This document shows positions 43,038 through 52,800 of a stretch of 64,000 bases of DNA, in pieces. The DNA comes from Clostridium sp. OF03-18AA. Lineage in GTDB: Bacteria > Bacillota > Clostridia > Lachnospirales > Lachnospiraceae. A program made the translations under genes and the position numbers. The notes under the pieces were generated by a model, which had not been told where the DNA came from, ran no database searches, and saw only the letters and a list, made by a program, of their open reading frames with translations. How positions within the stretch are numbered: position 1 is the stretch's first letter; every line of letters begins with the position of its first letter. The stretch is taken from positions 62,001-126,000 of the forward strand of contig NZ_QUEP01000004.1 in assembly GCF_003478035.1 (NCBI RefSeq), read 5' to 3'.

Positions 43038-43065
43038 TGGTTGTGGCTGTGCGAAGGAAAAGTTC

Positions 43066-43497
43066 TTATATTACATAGTCGTCCCCGGGCTGGCCGTTCT
43101 GCACGAGGTCGGCGATGGTGACGCCATCTAAGTATTCGTTGACGACTTTGTCAAGACCCTGCCAGAGAGGGAGAGTTTTGCAGCTTCCCATTCTGGGGCA
43201 GTCGGTGCTGCCGGGCTCTAAGCAGGCTACCGGAGCCATGGAGTTTTCAGTGAGGCGAAGAATGCTGCCGACTGTGTACTGTTCCGGTGCTTTTGTGAGG
43301 CGATATCCACCGCCTTTACCGCGGACCCCCTCTAAGAGTTTTGCTTTTACGAGGACCTTGATGATGCCCTCGAGGTATTTTTCAGAGATTTCCTGTCTTG
43401 CTGCTGTATCTTTTAATGGAATATAGCCGTCGGTCTGGTGTTCCGCAAGATCGATCAGGACGCGGAGAGCGTAGCGGCCTTTTGTTGAAACCATCAT
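43066..43497 (-). CDS. Rrf2-family transcriptional regulator with three-cysteine motif (IscR-like)
   Basis: 143-residue winged-helix regulator. The N-terminus MMVSTKGRYALRVLIDLAEH and GYIPLKDTAARQEISEKYLEGIIKVLVKAKLLEGVRGKGGGYRLTKAPEQYTVGSILRLTEN are typical. CLEPGSTDCPRMGSC supplies three cysteines of the kind that bind an Fe-S cluster in IscR. CymR-type members usually lack them. GGGAGG precedes the ATG pair at 43497/43494. No isc/suf gene is adjacent. It is divergent from the large surface-protein gene. Confidence 0.93.
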   Translation of the reverse strand: MMVSTKGRYALRVLIDLAEHQTDGYIPLKDTAARQEISEKYLEGIIKVLVKAKLLEGVRGKGGGYRLTKAPEQYTVGSILRLTENSMAPVACLEPGSTDCPRMGSCKTLPLWQGLDKVVNEYLDGVTIADLVQNGQPGDDYVI

Positions 43498-43667
43498 AAT
43501 CTGTATCCTCCCATGCTGCTGCGTGTTGCTGAATATTTTTGATCGTAATGTAAGTTTAACATTATTCCTATTATAATACAAGGTTTAAGGGAAAAAAGGG
43601 AATAAATACAACGCCGTTGTGCAATATGCAGAGAAAATGAGAAAAAATGCCATAAATAGTTTAAAGA

Positions 43668-43696
43668 TTGACATACTTTATAGATATGTGTAAAAT
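43668..43696 (+). promoter_or_regulatory. Promoter of the surface-protein gene pair
   Basis: TTGACA at 43668-43673 and TAAAAT at 43691-43696 are exactly 17 bases apart, 55 bases before the ATG. Confidence 0.8.
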
Positions 43697-43700
43697 CGGA

Positions 43701-43731
43701 TTAGTCATAACTAACTTAGCTGTAACTAACT
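43701..43731. promoter_or_regulatory. Repeated TAACTAACT motif downstream of the promoter
   Basis: TAACTAACT occurs at 43708-43716 and again at 43723-43731, 15 bases apart. The first is also part of TTAGTCATAACTAA, an inverted repeat. The position just after the -10 fits an operator, possibly for the neighbouring Rrf2 protein. That is a guess. Confidence 0.4.
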
Positions 43732-43750
43732 AAAATAATCTGGAGGCAAT

Positions 43751-46700
43751 ATGAAAAAGAAAATCAATCGAGTATCTGTTTGTGCAGTGGCTGCAGCAGC
43801 CAGCCTGTTTACAACGAGCTTTAGTGCAATGGGTGCTGGAGCAGGTGTCGGCGGATGGCGACAGGAGAATGAGAAGTGGAAATATTATGATGCATCCGGG
43901 ATCTTGCTGACCGGATGGGTCAAAAACGGAAATGACTGGTATTATATTGATCCGTCAACTGGAGAGATGGTAACAGGATGGCTCCATACGGCGGATGGAC
44001 ATTGGTATTTTTTGAATAATCTAAGTGATGGGTTTAAGGGCCGCATGGTAACTGGCTGGCAATGGATCGATGGACGATGCTACTATTTTGAACCAGGCAC
44101 CAACGGTCAGGGCAGTCTTTATACGGGCGGAAAGACACCGGATGGATACCTGGTCAATGCGGATGGCCAGTGGATCGATAAGAATGGAGAGATTCATGTT
44201 TCTGTAAATAAAGGATTTAAGACAAAAGAGGAGTCAGTAAAGGCAAGCACCGTGAAAACGAGATATAGCGGCAGTTCTGGACGTTCCAACAGCGGATGGT
44301 CTGACAGCGATGACGATGACAGTGATACTAGGCCAGTACAAACGGGAAGCAATGCGACCCCGGACAAGTCGGAGATTCCCGATAAACCGGATACCCCGGA
44401 TCAGCCAGATACTCCAAGTAAGCCAGATACCCCAGATCAGCCGGAAATTCCGGATAAACCGGATACCCCAGACAAGCCAGACACCCCGGATAAACCGGAT
44501 ACTCCAGACAAACCAGACACCCCGGATAAACCGGATACTCCAGACAAACCAGACACCCCGGATAAACCGGATACTCCAGACAAACCAGACACCCCGGATA
44601 AACCGGATACTCCAGACAAACCAGACACCCCGGATAAACCGGATACTCCAGACAAACCAGACACCCCGGATAAACCGGATACTCCAGACAAACCAGACAC
44701 CCCGGATAAACCGGATACTCCAGACAAACCAGACACCCCGGATAAACCGGATACTCCAGACAAACCAGACACCCCGGATAAACCGGATACTCCAGACAAA
44801 CCAGACACCCCGGATAAACCGGATACTCCAGACAAACCAGACACCCCGGATAAACCGGATACTCCAGACAAACCAGACACCCCGGATAAACCGGATACTC
44901 CAGACAAACCAGACACCCCGGATAAACCGGATACTCCAGACAAACCAGACACCCCGGATAAACCGGATACTCCAGACAAACCAGACACCCCGGATAAACC
45001 GGATACTCCAGACAAACCAGACACCCCGGATAAACCGGATACTCCAGACAAACCAGACACCCCGGATAAACCGGATACTCCAGACAAACCAGACACCCCG
45101 GATAAACCGGATACTCCAGACAAACCAGACACCCCGGATAAACCGGATACTCCAGACAAGCCAGACACCCCGGATAAACCGGATACTCCAGACAAACCAG
45201 ACACCCCAGATCAGCCGGGTACCCCAGAAGAAATAACAGTAGTGGGGTACGAAAATCTGAAGGAAGTCAATGCGGAATATGGTGAAGATTGGAACCAGGT
45301 CTTAGAACGCCTTCCGAAGCAGCTCACGCTGAAATTAAGTAACGGGGAAACGAGAGACGTGGATGTAACATGGCCGTCATACCTGAACACATATCGTCCG
45401 GGAGAAGTAAAAATATATGGAAGATATGACCTGCCGGAAGATGTAAAAGGAGACAAACCGGAAGTATCACTCACGATTATCGTGGCAGAAAAGCCAGCGG
45501 AACCGGAGATCATCACGGCAGTGGGATACAAAGCAATCGACTCTGTAACTGTAAAATATGGGGAAAGCCGAGCTGGTATTTTAGAGGCGCTTCCAAATAC
45601 GATCACATTGCTGCTGAGCAACGAGAAAAGCGTTGATGTGACCGTTGAGGATTGGATGACCTCGAAGGTGAATACATGGGCAGCAGGTACATATTACGCT
45701 GAGGCACAGTACGAACTTCCGGAGAATGTTACAGGAGATAAGCCGGAAGTAAAAGCTGAGGTCATTGTAGAGGAAAAGAAAACTCCGGACATGGCACTGG
45801 ATCAGCAGGATTACTACTATGACGAAAATCCGGTCATTACTTTAAAAAATATGAATTTCCCGGAAAAAGTGACAGTGACATATCTCGGCGATTATTCTGA
45901 TAAAGAATATACAGATGGAGTGGAGTACCGTTATGATAAGGAGAATGGAACGATTACTCTGTTTACACAGCGGATCTTAAAGAGAGACAGCGGAAGCTTA
46001 TCTTCAGCTGAGCGGGTAGATCTGGAAGTAAATGCAGGAGATCATTTAAAATATATTACAGTAAGTTATAAAGCGAGCAAATCCGTATATGCTTATCCGA
46101 CTGAATATGAAGATATCGAGACTGGTGCAACAGTAAAAGCAGAAGTGATCGGCCTTGAAAAAGCGGATTATGATGCTCTGAAGCTGTATGCAGGTGATCA
46201 GGAACTTACAGGAATTGAAGTGACAAAAGAGAGTGTGGATGGTGAACCGTGCACATATATCAATATTCCGTATGCTGCTGTCAAAGACCATCTGGAAGAA
46301 AATGGTTCTGTTGCCCTGACAGGAAAGGTTCCTGGAGCAAAGGCATTTACACTTACTTTATCCTACAAGCAGGAAACAGAAGCAAAAACATTAAATGCTG
46401 AAATTCCGGAGACAGACGATGGTCCGAAGTATGGTTATCCGATTTATCCATACAATGAGTACAGCAGCATAAAGATCAATATCAATGACAGTGAACTGAC
46501 CCTTGACAAGATCAAAAATGAACTTCAGATCGATATGCAGAGCGAAGGGGAAAAGCGTTTTACAGTGCCGTCACCGATCGACAAGGAGACGGATTCTTCT
46601 AAGTATGGATATTGGAGTGTACGGAAAACATCAGATGGTTTTCAGGTTCTTCTCCCGACAGATCAGTCAGCGGGAACGTTAAAATGGCAGATTAAGCCGG

Positions 46701-46789
46701 GAACAGATAATGAACGGTATGTGACAACGATCTATCTGAAACTTACAGGGTATACAGAGACAGAACTGCATGTTGTACTGATGCCGTAA
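43751..46789 (+). CDS. Large exported wall-binding protein with Pro/Asp-rich tandem-repeat stalk and Ig-like domains
   Basis: 1012 residues. A signal peptide (about 1-28) is followed by choline/glucan-binding-type repeats to about residue 150 (KWKYYDASGILLTGWVKNG, DWYYIDPSTGEMVTGWL). A Ser/Asp linker comes next, then about 290 residues of the repeat KPDTPD (about 203-493). Two tandem domains starting EITVVGYENLKEVNAEYGEDW and EIITAVGYKAIDSVTVKYGES resemble group-4 bacterial Ig-like modules. The last 330 residues start YYYDENPVITLKNMNFPEKVTV, perhaps DUF1533-like, and are otherwise unrecognised. No LPXTG anchor is seen. It is probably co-transcribed with the protease 32 bases downstream. The ligand is unknown. 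Confidence 0.85.
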   Translation: MKKKINRVSVCAVAAAASLFTTSFSAMGAGAGVGGWRQENEKWKYYDASGILLTGWVKNGNDWYYIDPSTGEMVTGWLHTADGHWYFLNNLSDGFKGRMVTGWQWIDGRCYYFEPGTNGQGSLYTGGKTPDGYLVNADGQWIDKNGEIHVSVNKGFKTKEESVKASTVKTRYSGSSGRSNSGWSDSDDDDSDTRPVQTGSNATPDKSEIPDKPDTPDQPDTPSKPDTPDQPEIPDKPDTPDKPDTPDKPDTPDKPDTPDKPDTPDKPDTPDKPDTPDKPDTPDKPDTPDKPDTPDKPDTPDKPDTPDKPDTPDKPDTPDKPDTPDKPDTPDKPDTPDKPDTPDKPDTPDKPDTPDKPDTPDKPDTPDKPDTPDKPDTPDKPDTPDKPDTPDKPDTPDKPDTPDKPDTPDKPDTPDKPDTPDKPDTPDKPDTPDKPDTPDKPDTPDKPDTPDKPDTPDKPDTPDKPDTPDKPDTPDKPDTPDKPDTPDQPGTPEEITVVGYENLKEVNAEYGEDWNQVLERLPKQLTLKLSNGETRDVDVTWPSYLNTYRPGEVKIYGRYDLPEDVKGDKPEVSLTIIVAEKPAEPEIITAVGYKAIDSVTVKYGESRAGILEALPNTITLLLSNEKSVDVTVEDWMTSKVNTWAAGTYYAEAQYELPENVTGDKPEVKAEVIVEEKKTPDMALDQQDYYYDENPVITLKNMNFPEKVTVTYLGDYSDKEYTDGVEYRYDKENGTITLFTQRILKRDSGSLSSAERVDLEVNAGDHLKYITVSYKASKSVYAYPTEYEDIETGATVKAEVIGLEKADYDALKLYAGDQELTGIEVTKESVDGEPCTYINIPYAAVKDHLEENGSVALTGKVPGAKAFTLTLSYKQETEAKTLNAEIPETDDGPKYGYPIYPYNEYSSIKININDSELTLDKIKNELQIDMQSEGEKRFTVPSPIDKETDSSKYGYWSVRKTSDGFQVLLPTDQSAGTLKWQIKPGTDNERYVTTIYLKLTGYTETELHVVLMP
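44456..45211 (+). repeat. Minisatellite: 21 tandem copies of a 36-bp unit
   Basis: The unit encodes KPDTPDKPDTPD. Units start at 44456 and then every 36 bases to 45176, almost without variation. The first and penultimate units have AAG for AAA, and the last has CCA for CCG. The two 18-bp halves encode the same peptide but use different third bases (CCG GAT ACT CCA GAC against CCA GAC ACC CCG GAT). This shows that an old 18-bp duplication diverged before the 36-bp unit was amplified. Copy-number changes stay in frame. Confidence 0.95.
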
Positions 46790-46821
46790 GTAGGGGAACA
46801 ATAACAAAAAAGAGGGCTATT

Positions 46822-49800
46822 ATGATAAAAAAGATAAAAGAGCTGACGTGCAAAGCACTTGTACTTTCTATGCTTGCATCTACAGTACTTCCGGGATTCT
46901 CCGGAAGTGCTTACGGTGCATACGGGGAAAAAGCTGCAGCTGATTCCGAGAAAACAGAGTATGTACTGTCAGAAATTGAAAGCCTGCTGAAGGGCAGTGC
47001 ACCGTACGATATACTGATCAAGTGTACATATTCCGATGATGGTACGGGGCTTTCCAGAAAGGAAAAGGCAAACAAAGCACAGAGGGAGCTACTGGAACTA
47101 CTGGAACAGAAAACAAAGGATCAGTCTGTGACGGAGTATCAATCCTATTACATTGTAAATGCGGTTCATGCGGTCATCACATCGAAGGAATTGATAAAGC
47201 AGATCGCAGAACTTCCGAATGTGGAAAAGATCACACCGAACAATAAAATTGAATTGGTCGAGCCGGTCGAAGATGACGAGGAACCTGAAACGGCATCATA
47301 TTCAGTTCGGAATTCAATTTTTGAACCGGATGAAAAGAACATTGAATGGGGAGTATCCATGGTCCATGCGGATAAAGTGTGGGACGATTTCCATATCAAT
47401 GGAGAAGGCGTTACCGTAGGAATCATCGATACCGGTGTTAATTACAATCTTCCGGCAATTCAAAAGGCGTTTAAAGGTTATGATGAATCGACGGGAAAGA
47501 TCGATAACCGCTACTATAAGGATTTTATAGACGATCTCCCGGAACCGGAGGCATCTTCTGTCAACGATCATGGAACGCATGTAGCCGGAACGATCTGCGG
47601 ACGTGAAGGCGACAACCTGAACCAGATCGGTGTAGCGCCCGGGGCAAAATATATCAGTGCGAGGGCTCTGAATGATGAAGGCGGAGAAGTCGCGAATCTT
47701 CTGGAAGCAGCAGAGTGGATGCTGGAGCAAAAGCCGGACGTTATCAATAACTCCTGGGGGGGAGACAATGATGACGATGACTGGTTTTCTGAGATCACAG
47801 AAGCATGGATCGAAGAAGGAATCGTTCCGGTATTTGCTGCCGGAAACCAGTCTTCTGGAGATCCGGCACCCGGATCGATCGCAAACCCGGGAAATCTTCT
47901 GGAGGTACTTTCTGTAGGTGCTGTGGACAGAAATAAGAATCTTGGAAAGTTTTCCCTGGTGGGACCGTCGGCGTTTGATGAGACAGGAAAAATTATTAAA
48001 CCGGAGATTGTAGCACCTGGCGTACAGGTCAGAAGTGTGGATGCAACAGGAAATTATGTAAGCTGGAATGGTACAAGTATGGCAACACCGCATGTGACTG
48101 GTGTAGTTGCACTTCTGAAACAGGCTGCTCCGGGACTTTCTGTCCGGGAAATCAAAAATGTGATCACGGAGACTGCAGAGCCGCTGACAGATCGGAAATA
48201 TCAGGAAACACCCAATATGGGGTATGGATATGGTCTGATCAATGCATATGATGCAGTTGCACGTTTGAAGGGAAAGACGATCGGTTCTATTTCTGGAACA
48301 GTAAAGAAGCTGGGTACGGATACAGGAGCCAGCAGTGCAGAGTTCATTGGTGATGATTCTGGATATCTGGGAAGAGATGTCGAAGTGTCTGTAAAGGTAA
48401 AAGAGGATGTTTCTATTAAGAAGGCAGCCCTATATTATCAGATTGGACAAGACGGTGATGAGATAGAAATTCCCCTGAAACTGACAGACGGAGAACAGAA
48501 TGATGGAATCTATGGAGCAGTTCTGGACGCAGATATCCTGGAAGAAGGAGAATTGAATCTCAGAGCTGAGATTACGGATTATGCGGATAATATCACAAAA
48601 ATCGAAAAGACGATGCAGATTCTTCCCGGCATTAAAGTTCCGTGGAAACAGGATTTTGAGGAAGATATGCAGGGATTTCTGATCGAAGGAAACTGGAAGT
48701 TATCCCATCGCGAGTCAGCAGCTGAACCGGAAATGCCGGATGATGGAAATACATATATTGGAATTGACGGCGGACAGAGTACGTTTGAAAAGCGCGTGGA
48801 CAGCTATTTATATCTTCCGCCGGTTGACCTTTCTGGTATGAACGAGGGGGATTCGGTATTCCTCTCAGCAGATATGTATGTGGGATTTACGGGAATCAGC
48901 CTTTCTGAGATCCAGGCATCTTATACAGGAGATGAGGATGACTGGGAAGTTGTCTATAATCTGACAAAACGACCGGATATTACGGAACGGAAATGGGAGC
49001 ACAATACATATTCCCTTTCTAAATATGCTGGAAATTCCAAACCGTTATTGTTGAGATTTTATTTCTTTGGACATGATGCGGACAGTGGTGTGGGCTGGTA
49101 TCTGGATAATCTGGAACTTGACACTGCTGGAAGTGAGATTCCGGAGAAAGTTACCGGACTGAAAGCTGTGGTAGATCAGAAGGGACTTTGCATAAGCTTT
49201 GTAAAAGTAGAAGAACCGGATGTAGAGAATTACCGGATCGAGCGAAGAAGCGCAGACAGCGAATTTGAAGAAGTCGCAATGCTGGACAAAGATGCAAAAG
49301 AAGAATTCATCAATAACGGAGTAGATAAAACTCACTACCGGATCCTCTGGTATGATGATACCGCAGAGGCAGGAGAAACATATTGGTATCGTGTCCAGGC
49401 TGTCGACCTTGGTGGGCAGGAAGGGCCATGGTCAGATGAGATAAAAGTGAAGGTATCATCATATGAAACATCTGTATCATATGAGTTTGATGAGAATGAC
49501 GGGGGATTTACCTCCGAGATCCTTTCTGGGGAAGCAGATGACTGGGAATGGAGCCATCCGGAAAGACCGGACGATGAATACATGGATTTCATTCTAAAAC
49601 AGGTATGGGAAAACCTGGAAAAGAACGGCTCCGGAATGTGGGGAACCACAGCGAATGGACTCCTTTCCAAAAAGCAGGATTCCTGCCTGCTTATGCCGGA
49701 ATTTGAGGTTTCTGAAGGGGATTATTTCTATTTTGATTCTCTTACCACGGAAAGTATTGTGTGTTCCAACCGCATGACGGTGGAAATCAGGGAAGCTGAT

Positions 49801-52800
49801 ACGGATGAGTGGTTTACTTTGTTTACAAGAGAAGAGGTGCAGAAAAAAGAGCAGCAGCATGAATGGCAGACACTTTCAAAGAATCTGTCAAAGTATGCAG
49901 GCAAAACTGTACAGGTAAGATTCCGCGTGTCAACAGGCACAGATCTTGTTTCTTCTTACGATCTTGGCTGGTTTATTGACAACATTTTTGTGAGCAAAGC
50001 GCGTTCAGAATTTTCAGGAAGCAAAGCGTCAAAGTTGATTGCAACAGGTGGAAATGCTGTAAGAAAATATAATACGGCAACCAGATCAAATGCAATCAGA
50101 AAAAAAACTGCTGTTTTCGGTGGACAGGAAAATATCTCTGTGCAGGGAGAAGTGACAGAAATTCCGCTGAAGGCAAAAGTGACAGTACTGGAGACAGGAA
50201 AGTACACATATGCCAGTGAGATCGATGGAACTTATCATCTGGATCATGCGGTAAATGTGGAGAAACCATATACACTGGAAGTTTCGGCATATGGGTTTGA
50301 AACTCAGAGGATCTCTGTAGATCTGAATCAGGATCCGCATCCAAATATTGACTTTGTTCTCAAAGAAGCACCAAAGGCAGTCATTAATGGTATTGTTGAG
50401 GATGAAGCAGGAAATCCGTTGGAAAACGCAAAAGTCCGCGTCCTGGAAAATGACAGTATTCCGCTCTTTGAGACGGATAAAAATGGATCCTATACCGGAA
50501 ATGGTGTATATGCCGGAAACTGTACACTTCGTGTGTTTAAAACAGGCTATATTCCGCAGGAAGTGAAGGTAACCTTGACTGAAGGTGAAAATCAGGTGGA
50601 TCCAGTACGCTTAAAAGAAATCGGAGACTTTGCCGAAGAAGAAGCGGATTACGGTTTTGTAGTGGAAGAAACCGAAGGAAGCTATCAAACTGTACACTTT
50701 ACAAGTGGAATGAAAGGCGCAGCTGTATGGTTCCAGTCACCGCATAAAGGAGGAATTCTAAAGAGTGCTGATATTTTCCTCGTTAATAATAATTATTATG
50801 GTGGGGATCATGTGGAGATTGGGGTTCTTGGATATGATAAGCAGGGACGTTTAAGAGAACTTGCACCGTTCAGAGAATATGAAAATCTTGTTCCGAATGA
50901 ATGGAATAAGATTGATCTGACAGAATACTGGATCCAGCGGGACGAACCGGTTTATATTGCAGTTCAGTATGAAAAGGAACTGGCTTCCTGCATGGGTGTA
51001 TTTTACGACGTGAAAGCTTCAGATAAGGCGAAAGAAAGATCGTTTGTCTATGATGGGGCGTTCACAAAGACAACGGCACTTTCTGTTCCGGGAGCTTATG
51101 CGATGAAAGCATCCTGGTATTATCCGAAAAATGCGGAGAAGAATCCAGAATCCAGTGTAGATGGAGGAAGCTCTGGTGGGGATACAGGAAATGTTAAACC
51201 GACGGATGAAGAAGAGTTTGTATTTGATCCGGAAACCCAGACGATCACAGAGTACAAGGGGGAGAAAACTTCTGTTGTTGTACCAGCTGAGATTAAGGGT
51301 GTTCCGGTGAAGAGAATCGGAAATGAGGCATTTAAAGGAGACGGAAAGGATGCTGATAAGCGGCTCCGTACTGTTCGAATTTCTGAGGGAATCGAAGAAA
51401 TCGGTAAGGATGCCTTTAAAAACAATAATCTTCAGAAAATCTATCTTCCGGATAGCCTGAATGTTCTGGAAGAGGGGGCATTTAAATATCAGTGGAAGAC
51501 AGGTATGGATGACGATTCTTTGACAGTACGTCTGCCGGAGAACATTCATATTGTAGAGAAATCCGTATTTGAAAGTGCAGGAAGCCCGCTTAAAGTAGAA
51601 ATGCCCGGAGTTCTAACAATCAGGACAGGAGCGTTTGCAGGAAATAAGTCAGTGGAAGTACAGGCGGATGTTCTGGAAGAGATTGAAGATGGAGCATTCG
51701 GAAATACCTCCAGTGTACAGTTTGAATATGCAAAGGTGTATACAGGAGAAAACTCCGTGCTTGAATCAAAAGATGGACAGTATCTGATCAATCCGGCAGT
51801 CGTGGAACTGAATATGATCAATGCTAAGGATAAGGAGGATGTCATTAAAATCGGATTAAAGTATGGAGCAGAAAATCCGTATGGAATGACAAGAAATTAT
51901 CCGGCATCTGATTTCTACAGGATCGGGCAGACGGTCACAGTAAATGCACCTTCGTTCAGAGATAACGGAAAGGTATATGTAAGTAAAGACAAATCGCAGA
52001 CGTTAACTCTGAAAGAGAAAAATACGCTTGACTTTTACTATTATCTTCTTGAAGCACAGATCAGAATGCCGGTTCTGGAAGGAGATAAGGAAACGGTTGG
52101 ATTTGTACTTCCGGGTGCTGAGGTGCAGGTGACAGCAGGAGACTACACCGGAAAAACAGTGGCAGATGAAGCAGGATACTTTTATCTGGAACTTCCGGCA
52201 ATAAAAGAGGGCGATACGCTCTCCTTCACAGTCAATGGACAGGAAGCAGGAAGTACAGCCGCAGAGAAGGCCGGAAATGGTCGCTTCGTTGTAAAAGATC
52301 ATGTTCTTCTTCGGTATGTCGGCGCGGATGAGAATGTAGAGATCCCGAACTCAATTGGAAACAGCGGAGCAATCACAAAGATTGGCGATTTTGCCTTTTT
52401 CGGTAAAAAAATTAATAAAGTAACTCTGCCGGATCAGGTTGAGACTGTTGGTGCCGGTGCATTTATGGGAACAGGACTTCAGAAATTTGGTTGGAATTTA
52501 AATGATATCAACAAGGCAGGTTTAAGGATCATTGAGGAGTATGCATTTAAAGATAACGAACTTTCTTCTGTGAAGTTCCCTGAATTAATGCATGCGGTGA
52601 GAACTGGTGCGTTTGAAAATAATCAGATCAAAACTCTGGAACTTGGAAAATACACTGGACATATCGGTGACCGCGCATTCAAGAACAACCAGCTGAAGAA
52701 TCTTATTCTGACAGGCAAGACAGAAGAGATCGGAAAAGAAGCATTTATGAACAATCAGCTGGAAACTCTGGAATTTGCGGCGAGAGTAGCAGGAGCGGAA

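Noticed and set aside
44437..45204. Reverse-strand 255-codon frame reading (SGLSGV)n with glycine at every third residue, collagen-like
   Set aside because: It is the antisense of the 36-bp repeat array, which has no stops in several frames. It has no ribosome site, promoter or non-repeat sequence, so it is a by-product of the repeat.
44380..45230. CRISPR array in the 36-bp repeats
   Set aside because: Units are contiguous without unique spacers, lie in frame inside a coding sequence, and no cas gene is nearby.
44310..45236. Forward 308-codon frame reading (INRILQTNQTPR)n across the same array
   Set aside because: A shifted-frame shadow of the repeat inside the confirmed exported protein gene, with no start signal.
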